Shown here: piece after piece, positions 20,430-29,194 of the stretch
Position numbering within the stretch: position 1 is the stretch's first letter
How the letters are laid out: every line of letters begins with the position of its first letter
DNA from: Clostridium estertheticum
GTDB lineage: Bacteria; Bacillota; Clostridia; Clostridiales; Clostridiaceae
Direction: 5' to 3'
DNA length: 64,000 nucleotides
Assembly: GCF_026650985.1 (NCBI RefSeq)
Contig: NZ_CP086239.1
Coordinates: forward strand, 3,410,001 to 3,474,000
Position numbers and translations under genes: made by a program
Notes under the pieces: generated by a model
What the model saw: the letters and a program-made list of their open reading frames with translations, nothing else
The model's database searches: none
What the model was told of the DNA's origin: nothing

Positions 20430-20731
20430 TTATAGACACCTCTAATATATAAATTTATTAATAAACTGCTGTGATTAATACTACTACCTAGACATAATTA
20501 CAAGTTTATAGTACGTATATATCACCTTCATTTTAACACAATATGCTTTATTTTACTATTTTGTCGTTTTGATATAATTTTAATTACTACTTTCCTTGCC
20601 TATACAAAACATTTATAAAAAATACATAAATCAAACAAAATATACATCATATTGACACTCCTCTGACATTTACAATTGATATAATTTAACCATAGAAATA
20701 AACAATAATAAATTAGTGAGGAGAGACTAAG
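20430..20731. other. Divergent promoter region between EamA and secreted-protein genes
   Basis: The gap is AT-rich. It must hold promoters for the EamA gene (minus) and the small secreted protein (plus). A TATAAT at about 20686 is the only clear hexamer on the plus strand; its -35 is not convincing at normal spacing. No RNA gene or repeat was seen. Confidence 0.4.
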
Positions 20732-21196
20732 ATGAAAAATATATCTTTAAAGACCAAAATACTAACAGGAATATTAACAGGTGGTATATATTTATCCTCT
20801 GTTAGTACAACCTTTGCAATAACTACAACCCCAATAAATATTAGCGGAAATACAATTTTGACAAGCGAGTGTAAACAAATAAATACTAAAACAAAACAAA
20901 ATTTAGAAACCAATTTAGAAGAACCTATAATTACTAAAACTATAACTGAGGATCAAGCAAATAAAATTAAATCTATAATAAATAAATCTAAAACTAAAAA
21001 GGTCAACAATATTGATTATGCAAAAACTATAATCAATTCAGAAAATAAATTATATAAAAGTAGTACAAAACTTAGTTATATAAATCCAATAACTACACTT
21101 GTTGATAATGGTACTATAAATCAAACTCAAGCGGATAAAATTTTAATGAAACAGCTATACCTATATCATGAAAAGATGTTAAAAAGTTCACTTTAA
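20732..21196 (+). CDS. Small secreted protein with repeated helical motif
   Basis: The 154-residue product starts with a signal peptide (KTKILTGILTGGIYLSSVST, cleavage probably after TFA). The mature part is rich in lysine, threonine, asparagine and isoleucine. Two short helical motifs of the same shape occur: ITEDQANKIKSII and INQTQADKILMKQL. This resembles the short repeats in DUF2680-type clostridial secreted proteins, but I cannot assign the family firmly. GAGGAGAG precedes the ATG. The DUF2383 gene follows 60 bases later and may be co-transcribed. Role unknown; cell-surface or spore-related are guesses. Confidence 0.65.
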   Translation: MKNISLKTKILTGILTGGIYLSSVSTTFAITTTPINISGNTILTSECKQINTKTKQNLETNLEEPIITKTITEDQANKIKSIINKSKTKKVNNIDYAKTIINSENKLYKSSTKLSYINPITTLVDNGTINQTQADKILMKQLYLYHEKMLKSSL

Positions 21197-21256
21197 AAAT
21201 CGGATTAATAAGTATCCTCTATTTGGGCAACCTAAATATTAGAGGAGTTGATAATA

Positions 21257-21694
21257 ATGAATAGTGAAAATATTAAAAATTTAAATTTCCTTCTCGAGAG
21301 TGAATATATGGCTATTGACAGTTTTGAAGCGTTGATAAACCATGCGAGTGACATAAATATTAAAACTGAATTACAAAATATACAACGAACCCATAAGCAA
21401 CATACTCTACAAATTTCTGCTAAAATACAAGATCTTGGAGGTAGACCCTCTGGCAGTATTGGAATTCAAGGAGTAGTCGCAGAAACTATATCAAATATAA
21501 AACATCTCGGCGCTACAGGTAACACTAGTTATCTTAAGGAAGCCTTGCAAGGTGAGTTCATGGCAATAAAAACTATTAATGAATTAATAGCAAATAATTC
21601 AGTATTTAGTAACTCTAGTATTTTAAATAATATAATAAAAGACCATCAAAATAATATTGATTCATTGAATAACATTATTAATACTTCTAAGTAA
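21257..21694 (+). CDS. DUF2383 ferritin-like protein
   Basis: The protein of 145 residues is predicted all-helical with two carboxylate/histidine helix pairs: ESEYMAIDSFEALINHA with RTHKQHTLQI, and GEFMAIKTINEL with KDHQNNIDSL. This arrangement fits the DUF2383 (PA2169-like) ferritin-like family, which is found in stress and sporulation settings but lacks a defined reaction. AGAGGAG lies 9 bases before the ATG at 21257; a TTG three codons upstream abuts it and is not favoured. It lies downstream of the small secreted protein gene in the same direction. Confidence 0.75.
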   Translation: MNSENIKNLNFLLESEYMAIDSFEALINHASDINIKTELQNIQRTHKQHTLQISAKIQDLGGRPSGSIGIQGVVAETISNIKHLGATGNTSYLKEALQGEFMAIKTINELIANNSVFSNSSILNNIIKDHQNNIDSLNNIINTSK

Positions 21695-21764
21695 TATTCT
21701 AAAAAAATATTATGGACTATTAAAAATATTCTTATATTAAGAATAAGTAATTCCAATTATAAAT

Positions 21765-21864
21765 GTACTAGTTTTAGAACACTTCTAATATAGATTATAT
21801 TAAAGTGTTCATATATATAAACATTATTTATGATGTTTTAGTTTATTTGTACTAAATTTAGTAC
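21765..21864 (+). promoter_or_regulatory. Three putative activator sites upstream of the bcd sigma-54 promoter
   Basis: Three 16-bp sites of the form GTWC-N8-GWAC lie 42 bp apart: GTACTAGTTTTAGAAC (21765-21780), GTTCATATATATAAAC (21807-21822, one mismatch) and GTACTAAATTTAGTAC (21849-21864). The third site starts 151 bp before the -24 GG. The right half of site 1 and left half of site 2 form the arms of a hairpin (GAACACTT/AAGTGTTC). Similar triplets precede the CoA-transferase 1 and 2 promoters. They are probably upstream activating sequences for the activator at 25359-26723. Confidence 0.75.
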
Positions 21865-21998
21865 ACGCATATCCAATTTTATATCAAAATATGTAATTAG
21901 TGTAATAATAAAGAACATTTTTCAGTAAATCATTATATTATCACTAACTTTGAGTTAATTTTTGTGTTTAAGTGACCATTATGTCTTTAAAACAGATA

Positions 21999-22014
21999 TG
22001 GCATTATTCTTGCT
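21999..22014 (+). promoter_or_regulatory. Sigma-54 (-24/-12) promoter of bcd-etfB-etfA
   Basis: TGGCATTATTCTTGCT has GG and GC exactly 10 bases apart, matching the sigma-54 consensus TGGCAC-N5-TTGCA well. It implies a leader of about 170 bases before the bcd start codon. Confidence 0.88.
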
Positions 22015-22195
22015 TATATTATTTATAGATACTAATGTTCAATTATTATTATGGTTAAATATTAGTTTCTTATTTATGATCAGATATAAAGAAAACGGTT
22101 TTATACCAAAACTTATAATTATTATGAACAAAGAATAAGATAGATATCAATTAATACTTGTTATCCATCTTACAAAATAGCGAGGAGGCAATTTC

Positions 22196-23335
22196 ATGAA
22201 TTTTACATTGACGAAGGAACAAGAATTTGTAAAACAGATGGTAAGTGAATTCGCATTAAATGAAGTTAAACCAATAGCTGCGGAAATAGATGTTACAGAA
22301 AGATTTCCTAGCGAAACTGTAGAAAAAATGGCTAGATACCATATGATGGGTATTCCAATAGCAACTAAATATGGTGGCGCTGGCGGAGATAATTTATCAT
22401 ATATTATTGCTGTTGAAGAATTATCAAAAGCATGTGCAACAACAGGAGTTATCTTATCAGCTCATACATCATTATGTGCAGGCCCAATAGATGCTTTTGG
22501 AACAGAAGATCAAAAAATGAAATATTTAGTACCACTTGCAACTGGCGAAAAATTAGGAGCTTTTGGATTAACTGAGCCTAATGCCGGTACTGATGCTTCA
22601 GGGCAACAGACTACAGCAACTTTAGATGGTGATAACTATATATTAAATGGTTCAAAAATATTTATCACAAATGGTGGAGTAGCAGATACATTTGTAGTTT
22701 TTGCTATGACAGATAAAACTAAGGGAACAAGAGGAATTACAGCTTTTATAGTTGAAAAAGATTTCCCTGGATTCTCAATAGGTAAACATGAAGATAAATT
22801 AGGAATAAGAGCATCATCAACAACTGAGCTTGTATTTGAGAACTGTATAGTTCCAAAAGAAAACATGCTTGGAAAAGAAGGAAGAGGTTTCGGTATTGCA
22901 ATGAAAACTCTTGATGGTGGAAGAATTGGTGTAGCTGCTCAAGCTCTAGGAATTGCTGAAGGAGCACTAGAAGAAGCTACTAAATATATGAAAGAAAGAA
23001 AACAATTTGGAAAACCACTTGCAGCATTCCAAGGACTTCAATGGATGGTTGCAGAACTTGATGTTAAAATTGAAGCTGCTAAACTTTTAGTTTATAAAGC
23101 TGCATTTAATAAAGATGCTGGTTTATCATATACAGTAGAAGCTGCAAGAGCAAAATTGTTTGCATCAGAAACTGCTATGGAAGTTACAACAAAAGCTGTT
23201 CAAATCTTCGGAGGATATGGATATACTAAAGAATATCCATTAGAAAGAATGATGAGAGATGCTAAGATAACTGAAATATATGAAGGAACTTCAGAAGTTC
23301 AAAGAATGGTTATAGCTGGAAATCTATTAAAGTAG
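22196..23335 (+). CDS. bcd: Butyryl-CoA (short-chain acyl-CoA) dehydrogenase
   Basis: The 379-residue flavoenzyme should reduce crotonyl-CoA (or another short enoyl-CoA) to the saturated CoA ester with electrons from EtfAB. It has the normal acyl-CoA dehydrogenase layout: helical N-domain, FAD-contact motif [17 protein letters not shown], and C-terminal [10 protein letters not shown] with the catalytic glutamate at about residue 363. GAGGAGG precedes the ATG. etfB and etfA follow at 11- and 20-base gaps, the arrangement of the electron-bifurcating Bcd-EtfAB complex. Unlike the central clostridial operon there is no crt, thl or hbd here, and the promoter is sigma-54 type. It may therefore be a pathway-dedicated paralogue. 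Exact chain length is not visible. Confidence 0.93.
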   Translation: MNFTLTKEQEFVKQMVSEFALNEVKPIAAEIDVTERFPSETVEKMARYHMMGIPIATKYGGAGGDNLSYIIAVEELSKACATTGVILSAHTSLCAGPIDAFGTEDQKMKYLVPLATGEKLGAFGLTEPNAGTDASGQQTTATLDGDNYILNGSKIFITNGGVADTFVVFAMTDKTKGTRGITAFIVEKDFPGFSIGKHEDKLGIRASSTTELVFENCIVPKENMLGKEGRGFGIAMKTLDGGRIGVAAQALGIAEGALEEATKYMKERKQFGKPLAAFQGLQWMVAELDVKIEAAKLLVYKAAFNKDAGLSYTVEAARAKLFASETAMEVTTKAVQIFGGYGYTKEYPLERMMRDAKITEIYEGTSEVQRMVIAGNLLK

Positions 23336-23346
23336 GAGGAAATTAA

Positions 23347-24129
23347 ATGAATATAGTTGTATGTTTAAAACAAGTTCCAGATACAAACGAAGTTAAAATA
23401 GATCCTAAAACAGGAACCCTTATAAGAGAAGGCGTTCCATCAATAATAAATCCAGATGATAAAAATGCATTAGAAGAATCATTAAGATTAAAAGATGAAC
23501 ATGGTGCGCACGTGACTGTAATTAGCATGGGACCACCTCAAGCAGAAAAAGCATTAAGAGAAGCTTTAGCTATGGGTGCTGATGAAGCAATACTCGTATC
23601 AGATCGTGCATTTGCAGGAGCAGATACTTTAGCTACATCACATGCACTTGCTGCAACTTTAAAGAAATTAGACTACGATGTAGTATTTGCTGGAAGACAA
23701 GCAATTGATGGAGATACAGCGCAAGTTGGACCTGAAATTGCAGAGCATTTAAATCTTGCACAAATAACATACGTTGAAAAAGTTGACGTAATTAAGGGCG
23801 GATTAAAAGTTAGAAGAGCATGGGAAGATGGATATGAAGATATCGAAGTTAAAACTCCTGTTCTTTTAACAGCTATAAAAGAATTAAATGAACCAAGATA
23901 TATGAACATAAAAAACATTTTTGAAATGTTCCAAAACAAAGAAGTAAAAGTTTGGAGTGCAGCAGATATCGGAGCAGACATAGCTATACTCGGACTTAAA
24001 GGTTCACCAACAAAGGTTAAAAAGTCAATGACTAAAGAACCTAAGGGAAAAGGCGAATTAATACAATTACCAGCAGCTGAAGCTGCTTTATATGCAGTTT
24101 CAAAATTAAAAGAAAATCACTTTATCTAA
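23347..24129 (+). CDS. etfB: Electron transfer flavoprotein beta subunit EtfB
   Basis: This 260-residue subunit binds nucleotide/FAD and, in clostridial Bcd complexes, carries the bifurcating FAD that takes hydride from NADH. It starts with MNIVVCLKQVPDTNEVKIDP and contains the EtfB signature FAGRQAIDGDTAQVGPEIAE and the conserved VRRAWEDGYEDIEVKTPVLL region. Length is normal. GTAGGAGG spans the end of bcd, so translation is probably coupled. It pairs with EtfA downstream and serves Bcd upstream. Confidence 0.95.
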   Translation: MNIVVCLKQVPDTNEVKIDPKTGTLIREGVPSIINPDDKNALEESLRLKDEHGAHVTVISMGPPQAEKALREALAMGADEAILVSDRAFAGADTLATSHALAATLKKLDYDVVFAGRQAIDGDTAQVGPEIAEHLNLAQITYVEKVDVIKGGLKVRRAWEDGYEDIEVKTPVLLTAIKELNEPRYMNIKNIFEMFQNKEVKVWSAADIGADIAILGLKGSPTKVKKSMTKEPKGKGELIQLPAAEAALYAVSKLKENHFI

Positions 24130-24149
24130 AATGTAGGAGGGAGCAATCA

Positions 24150-25157
24150 ATGAATATAGCAGATTACAAAGGCGTATGGGTCTTCGCTGAACAAAGAGAC
24201 GGAGAACTTCAAAAAATTTCTTTCGAACTTTTAGGTAAGGGACGAGAAATTGCAGATAAATTAGGAGAAGAGTTAACAGCTGTACTACTTGGCGATAAAA
24301 CAGATGATATGGCTCGCGAACTTGTAGCATTTGGAGCTGATAAGGTAATAGTTGCGAGTAGTCCACTACTAGGTCATTTTACAACTGATGCATATGCAAA
24401 AGTTATATGTGATCTTGCAAATGAGAGAAAACCAGGAGTAATATTTGTTGGAGCAACTTATTTAGGAAGAGATTTAGGACCAAGAATATCAGCAAGACTT
24501 TCAACAGGTTTAACTGCTGATTGTACTTCATTAGATATAGATACAGAAAACAATAATTTAATGATGACAAGACCAGCATTTGGTGGAAACCTAATGGCTA
24601 CTATAGTTTGTGCAGATCATAGACCACAAATGGCTACTATTAGACCAGGAGTTTTCGAAAAATTAGCTAGAGATGCTTCTAGAACTTGCCCAGTTGAAAA
24701 AGTTACTGTAAATTTAAAAGAATCAGATATCAGAACTAAAACTGTTGATATTGTAAAAGTTGCTTCAGTTTTAGCCGATATCGGAGAAGCTAATATTATA
24801 GTATCTGGTGGTCGTGGAGTTGGAAGTAAAGAAAACTTTGCTTTGCTTGAAAAACTTGCAGCTACTTTAGATGGTGTAGTAGGAGCATCAAGAGCAGCAG
24901 TTGAAAATGGTTGGATAGATAAAGCCGTACAAGTAGGTCAAACAGGAAAAACTGTAAGACCAACTGTATATATAGCTTGCGGTATCTCAGGAGCAATTCA
25001 GCATTTAGCTGGTATGCAAGATTCTGATTTCATAATAGCTATAAATAAAGATGCAACTGCACCTATCATGAAAGCTGCTGATGTAGCAATAGCTGGAGAC
25101 TTTTTGAAAGTAATCCCAGAAATGATAGCTCAAATTAATACATTAAAAAATAAATAG
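24150..25157 (+). CDS. etfA: Electron transfer flavoprotein alpha subunit EtfA
   Basis: The 335-residue alpha subunit holds the mobile FAD that shuttles electrons to Bcd. The C-terminal FAD domain contains VSGGRGVGSKENF, GASRAAVENGW, VGQTGKTVRPTVYIACGISG and the closing IAGDFLKVIPEM. No ferredoxin-like N-terminal extension is present. GGAGGGAG precedes the ATG. It is the last gene of the bcd-etfB-etfA operon, followed by a strong terminator. With EtfB it would couple enoyl-CoA reduction to ferredoxin reduction (established for clostridial Bcd-EtfAB; inferred here). Confidence 0.95.
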   Translation: MNIADYKGVWVFAEQRDGELQKISFELLGKGREIADKLGEELTAVLLGDKTDDMARELVAFGADKVIVASSPLLGHFTTDAYAKVICDLANERKPGVIFVGATYLGRDLGPRISARLSTGLTADCTSLDIDTENNNLMMTRPAFGGNLMATIVCADHRPQMATIRPGVFEKLARDASRTCPVEKVTVNLKESDIRTKTVDIVKVASVLADIGEANIIVSGGRGVGSKENFALLEKLAATLDGVVGASRAAVENGWIDKAVQVGQTGKTVRPTVYIACGISGAIQHLAGMQDSDFIIAINKDATAPIMKAADVAIAGDFLKVIPEMIAQINTLKNK

Positions 25158-25166
25158 TTCCACTTA

Positions 25167-25211
25167 AGCGATTTTGATGTATTTCTACATCAAAATCGCT
25201 CTTTTTTTTTA
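25167..25211 (+). terminator. Terminator of bcd-etfB-etfA
   Basis: A perfect 15-bp stem AGCGATTTTGATGTA (25167-25181) with 25186-25200 has a TTTC-type loop and is followed by C and nine or more Ts. It separates the operon from the activator gene. Confidence 0.93.
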
Positions 25212-25358
25212 CAAAAATTTTATTTACTAATTTTCTAAGCATTTTATTGAATATATGTAATAAATTTAATTCACTTTCCAAATGTCTCTAAATAAACTAA
25301 AATATTAGTATTAATATGATGCTTTATACACAATATATATGAAGGAGCTGATTTTATA

Positions 25359-26723
25359 ATGGATTTCGAAAAAGATGCTGTAGAAATATTAAAAACTGTT
25401 ATAGACAATGCTTATGATGGTATTATCATTATAGATAAAAATGCAATTATAACTATGATTAGCAAATCATATTGTGAATTTATGGGAATTTCAGAAGAAA
25501 ATGCTATAGGGAAACCTGTTACTGATGTTATTCAAAATACAAGGATGCATATTGTTGTACAAACAGGGGTTACAGAAACTGCTCAGCTACAATCTATAAA
25601 AGGAAGCTACATGATAGCCACTAGAATGCCTATAATTAAAAACGGAGAAATAATCGGTGCCATTGGCAAAGTATTATTTAGAAATGTAAAAGAACTAAAT
25701 ACCCTTTATAGTAAAATTAAAACTATGAAAAAGGAACTTGAATCCTATAAAACTCAGTTAAAACAGTTAAATACTGCAAGTTATTCCTTTGACGACATAA
25801 TAGGTTCAAGTGAAAAGATATTGGCAGCTAAATCTATCGCCCGAAAGGCTGCTCAAACACATTCTAATGTGCTTATACTTGGTGAGAGTGGTACAGGGAA
25901 GGAACTATTTGCCCATGCAATACATTTAGCTAGTGATCGATTGTATGCACCTTTTGTAAAGGTAAACTGTGGAGCTATTCCGACTGATTTATTAGAATCT
26001 GAGCTTTTTGGTTACGAAGGTGGTGCATTTACAGGTGCTAAAAAAGAAGGTAAAATCGGAAAATTTGAATTAGCTGATGGTGGAACAATATTTTTGGATG
26101 AAATAGGAGATATGCCTCTTCATATGCAAGTTAAACTACTAAGGGCAATTCAAGAAAAAGAAGTTGAAAAAATTGGTTCATTAGGAAGTAAAAAAATTGA
26201 TATTCGTATAATTGCTGCAACAAATATAAACTTAGAAAAATCTATGCATGAAGGTAAGTTTAGGCAAGATCTTTATTATAGATTAAATGTAGTGACTATT
26301 ACTATTCCTTCTCTTCGTGAAAGACGTGATGATATCTTACTTATTGCAAATCACCTTATCACAAAAATTGCTGAAGATTTGAATAAGAAAATTGTAGGTA
26401 TGTCTAAGGATTCAGAATATTTTCTAAAAAATTATTCATGGGAAGGAAATATAAGGGAACTTGAGAATATATTAGAAAGGGCAATTAACGTAATAGAAAA
26501 TAGTAATACTATATGCCCTATAGATCTACCTGATGAAATTACAGGAAGAAAACAGATTAAACCTATTAAAAGTCTTGAAGAAACTATAGTAGAAGCAGAA
26601 AAGCAAGCTATTATGGATGCACTTAAATCAACCAATGGAAATAAAACTAAGGCTGCTAAAAAACTTGAAATTGGAAGAACAAGTTTATATGAAAAAATTC
26701 AAAAATATAATATACCTTTATAA
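25359..26723 (+). CDS. PAS-domain sigma-54-dependent transcriptional activator
   Basis: This 454-residue enhancer-binding protein has a PAS sensor at about residues 10-125, a short coiled linker, an AAA+ domain from about 150 to 385 and a Fis-type helix-turn-helix at the C-terminus (GNKTKAAKKLEIGRTSLYEK). The AAA+ domain shows Walker A GESGTGKE, the sigma-54 contact loop GAFTGA and Walker B TIFLDEIGD. It lacks a receiver domain, so it probably senses a small ligand or redox state through PAS. It sits between the bcd operon and the CoA-transferase cluster, all with -24/-12 promoters and GTWC-N8-GWAC triplets, making it their likely activator. AAGGAG precedes the ATG. Confidence 0.95.
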   Translation: MDFEKDAVEILKTVIDNAYDGIIIIDKNAIITMISKSYCEFMGISEENAIGKPVTDVIQNTRMHIVVQTGVTETAQLQSIKGSYMIATRMPIIKNGEIIGAIGKVLFRNVKELNTLYSKIKTMKKELESYKTQLKQLNTASYSFDDIIGSSEKILAAKSIARKAAQTHSNVLILGESGTGKELFAHAIHLASDRLYAPFVKVNCGAIPTDLLESELFGYEGGAFTGAKKEGKIGKFELADGGTIFLDEIGDMPLHMQVKLLRAIQEKEVEKIGSLGSKKIDIRIIAATNINLEKSMHEGKFRQDLYYRLNVVTITIPSLRERRDDILLIANHLITKIAEDLNKKIVGMSKDSEYFLKNYSWEGNIRELENILERAINVIENSNTICPIDLPDEITGRKQIKPIKSLEETIVEAEKQAIMDALKSTNGNKTKAAKKLEIGRTSLYEKIQKYNIPL

Positions 26724-26725
26724 TT

Positions 26726-26824
26726 GTTCTATAAAATGAACGGTATTCTTAAACCTTAAGAATACCGTTCATTTTTTCGAACTAAAAACCCATATATACA
26801 TATATTAAGTTCTTAATGCCGTAC
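26726..26824 (+). promoter_or_regulatory. Three putative activator sites upstream of CoA-transferase 1
   Basis: Sites GTTCTATAAAATGAAC (26726-26741), GTTCATTTTTTCGAAC (26767-26782) and GTTCTTAATGCCGTAC (26809-26824) are 41 and 42 bp apart. The third begins 108 bp before the -24 GG. Spacing and distance are identical to the set upstream of CoA-transferase 2. Confidence 0.8.
26735..26779 (+). terminator. Terminator of the sigma-54 activator gene
   Basis: An 18-bp stem AATGAACGGTATTCTTAA (26735-26752) with 26756-26773 is followed by TTTTTC. The same stem recurs at 32343-32381. Its arms contain half-sites of the first two putative activator sites upstream of CoA-transferase 1. Confidence 0.88.
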
Positions 26825-26915
26825 ATAGAGTTTTATCTAAGCTACACAATCTTTAATAAAATCATCAAACTTCAACGTAAACATGATATTTTTGTATATT
26901 TTAGTCACTTTTTGT

Positions 26916-26931
26916 TGGCATGCTTCTTGCT
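26916..26931 (+). promoter_or_regulatory. Sigma-54 promoter of CoA-transferase 1
   Basis: TGGCATGCTTCTTGCT has GG and GC 10 bases apart and fits the -24/-12 consensus. The start codon of the CoA-transferase gene lies about 50 bases downstream. Confidence 0.9.
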
Positions 26932-26979
26932 TGTTATATTTATAACAGGTGTTAATAATATGATAAAAGGAGATAAAAA

Positions 26980-28530
26980 ATGAAAAAAACTATGTCTAGT
27001 TATGACGCAATCACTTTAATTAAAAATGGTGACACCGTTGCAATTGGAGGATTTGTCGGTTCAGGTCACCCCGAAGAATTAACCATAGAAATTAATAAAT
27101 CTTTTGCCCAAAGCGGAAGTCCTAATAATTTAACTTTGGTGTACTCAGCTGGACAAGGAGACTCAAAAGACAAAGGTTTAAATCGTCTTGGCGTAGAAGG
27201 ATTAGTTTCAAAAGTAATAGGTGGTCACTGGGGGCTTTCTCCCAAACTTTCAAATCTTGCTATTGAAAATAAAATTCAAGCTTATAATCTTCCTCAAGGT
27301 GTAATTTCTAATCTTTATAGAGATATAGCATCAGGTAAACCAGGAACTATTACTCATGTTGGTTTAAAAACTTTTGTAGATCCGAGAATCGACGGCGGTA
27401 AGTTAAACGATATCACAAAAGAAGATATAGTTAAGGTTATTGAAATTGATAATAAGGAATACTTGTTTTATAAGACTTTCCCTATAAATGTGGCACTTAT
27501 TCGTGCTACTTATGCTGATGAAAGTGGCAATGCCACTATGGAAAAAGAAGCCGTAACATTAGATGTTCTTTCCATGGCACAAGCTGCTAAAAATTCTGGT
27601 GGAATTGTAATCCTTCAGGTTGAAAAAGTTGTATCAAATGGCACTCTAGATCCAAGAAAAGTTAAAATTCCAGGAATACTTGTTGATGCCATTGTAATTT
27701 CAAAACCTGAAAATCATATGCAAACATATGGGGAGCAATACAATCCATCATATAATGGTGAAATAAGAATGGCAGTTGATGATATTCCAGGTTTAAAGCT
27801 AGATGAGCGAAAAATAATATCTAGAAGGGCAGCTATGGAACTTATACCCAATGCTGTAACTAACCTTGGAATAGGAGTACCTGAGGGTATTTCTATGGTC
27901 GCAAATGAAGAGGGTATTGGTAGTGATATGAAACTTACTTTGGAATCAGGCCCTATAGGTGGAATCCCTGCAGGTGGATTAAGTTTCGGAGCTGCAATAA
28001 ATCCTGAAATGATCCTTGATCAAACTAGTCAATTTGATTTTTACGATGGCGGTGGTCTTGATGTAGCTTTCCTCGGTCTTGCTCAATGCGACGAATCAGG
28101 AAATATTAATGTAAGCAAATTTGGTCCTAAAATTGCAGGTTGTGGTGGGTTTATCAATATAACTCAAAACTCTAAAAAAGTTGTTTTCTGTGGTGCTTTT
28201 ACTGCGGGTGGTTTAAAAATTGAAGTACAAGATGGAAAGTTAAATATAATTAAAGAAGGTAAATTCAACAAATTTATTAAAACTGTTGAGCAAATAACCT
28301 TTAGCGGTGAGTATGCTGTAGATGTCTCCCAACCAGTATTGTATATTACTGAAAGAGCTGTTTTTGAACTTAGCCGCAAAGGTGTAGTACTTACTGAAAT
28401 TGCCCCGGGGATTGATCTTGAAAAGGATATTTTGGCACATATGGATTTCATGCCAGTAATTTCATCAAATTTAAAATTTATGGATGAAAGAATTTTCGAG
28501 GAAAAAATCATGGGATTAAAAGTTTCATAA
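26980..28530 (+). CDS. Acetate/propionate-type CoA-transferase, copy 1 (YdiF/Pct family)
   Basis: The 516-residue protein moves CoA between an acyl-CoA such as acetyl-CoA and a free carboxylic acid. It fuses alpha and beta halves of family I CoA-transferases: the N-terminal half has GDTVAIGGFVGSGHPEELT, and the C-terminal half has GIGVPEGISMVANEEGI and LTLESGPIGGIPAGG, whose glutamate is the expected thioester-forming residue. AAAGGAG precedes the ATG. It is followed by maoC copy 1. Paralogues at 29262 and 32500 are close relatives; this copy is the most different. Specificity in the family is broad, covering acetate, propionate, lactate, 3-hydroxy acids and butyrate, so the substrate is inferred only from context. 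Confidence 0.92.
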   Translation: MKKTMSSYDAITLIKNGDTVAIGGFVGSGHPEELTIEINKSFAQSGSPNNLTLVYSAGQGDSKDKGLNRLGVEGLVSKVIGGHWGLSPKLSNLAIENKIQAYNLPQGVISNLYRDIASGKPGTITHVGLKTFVDPRIDGGKLNDITKEDIVKVIEIDNKEYLFYKTFPINVALIRATYADESGNATMEKEAVTLDVLSMAQAAKNSGGIVILQVEKVVSNGTLDPRKVKIPGILVDAIVISKPENHMQTYGEQYNPSYNGEIRMAVDDIPGLKLDERKIISRRAAMELIPNAVTNLGIGVPEGISMVANEEGIGSDMKLTLESGPIGGIPAGGLSFGAAINPEMILDQTSQFDFYDGGGLDVAFLGLAQCDESGNINVSKFGPKIAGCGGFINITQNSKKVVFCGAFTAGGLKIEVQDGKLNIIKEGKFNKFIKTVEQITFSGEYAVDVSQPVLYITERAVFELSRKGVVLTEIAPGIDLEKDILAHMDFMPVISSNLKFMDERIFEEKIMGLKVS

Positions 28531-28563
28531 TAATTAAAAGTAAAAAACGAGGAGGAATTAATA

Positions 28564-28980
28564 ATGAAAGGTTTAACAATGAAGGAACTAAATATTGGTG
28601 ATAAAGATTCTTTTGAAAAAACTATAAGCGAATCTGATGTATATCTTTATGCTGGAATAACTGGTGACTTAAATCCGGCTCACATAAATCAAAGAGAAGC
28701 TGAAACAACAATGTTCAAAGGTAGAATTGCCCACGGCATGTTAACAGCTGGTTTCGTATCCGCCGTACTTGGCATGAAATTACCTGGACCAGGCACTATT
28801 TATCTAGGTCAAGAACTCAGATTTACAGCACCAGTTAGATTTGGAGATACTATAAAAGCCGAAGTTGTAGTTATAGAAAAAAAGGAAGAAAAAAATATTA
28901 TGAAATTAAGTACAATATGTACTAATCAAGATGGAGTTGTTGTTCTTAAAGGTGTTGCAACTGTTATGCCACCTAAATAA
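28564..28980 (+). CDS. MaoC-like (R)-specific enoyl-CoA hydratase, copy 1
   Basis: The 138-residue hot-dog-fold protein matches PhaJ-type hydratases that interconvert trans-2-enoyl-CoA and (R)-3-hydroxyacyl-CoA. The catalytic hydratase-2 motif is seen in GDLNPAHIN, with aspartate and histidine five residues apart, followed by GRIAHGMLTAGF. Length is typical of PhaJ. GAGGAAT precedes the ATG. It is downstream of CoA-transferase 1 by 33 bases. Copy 2 at 35524 differs at only three residues by my count. In this cluster it would dehydrate (R)-3-hydroxyacyl-CoA to the enoyl-CoA used by Bcd. Confidence 0.9.
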   Translation: MKGLTMKELNIGDKDSFEKTISESDVYLYAGITGDLNPAHINQREAETTMFKGRIAHGMLTAGFVSAVLGMKLPGPGTIYLGQELRFTAPVRFGDTIKAEVVVIEKKEEKNIMKLSTICTNQDGVVVLKGVATVMPPK

Positions 28981-29004
28981 AACCTGCCCCTTTTATAAAA
29001 TAGT

Positions 29005-29103
29005 GTTTATGTTATAGAACGGTATTTTTATATTTTAAAAATACTGTTCCATTTTAAGAACACCATGATAATGTTTACATGAATTATGTTCGTTCTATTG
29101 AAC
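29005..29103 (+). promoter_or_regulatory. Three putative activator sites upstream of CoA-transferase 2
   Basis: Sites GTTTATGTTATAGAAC (29005-29020, one mismatch), GTTCCATTTTAAGAAC (29046-29061) and GTTCGTTCTATTGAAC (29088-29103) are 41 and 42 bp apart. The third starts 108 bp before the -24 GG. The interval from first site to GG is 191 bp, the same as at CoA-transferase 1. Confidence 0.82.
29017..29056 (+). terminator. Terminator-like hairpin after maoC copy 1
   Basis: A 14-bp stem GAACGGTATTTTTA (29017-29030) with 29036-29049, followed by CATTTT, lies just past maoC copy 1. It shares its arms with half-sites of the putative activator sites. Confidence 0.65.
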
Positions 29104-29194
29104 ACACCACTAAGCTCAATGGACAGCTTCTTACTAAAAGCACTAAAAAATCATTGAAAAGCCATATAAAATTTGTTTTTTATTGTTTCTTTAT

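Noticed and set aside
21891-21906. Possible fourth activator site upstream of bcd
   Set aside because: GTAATTAGTGTAATAA sits about 44 bp after site 3 but matches the GTWC-N8-GWAC pattern too poorly to count.
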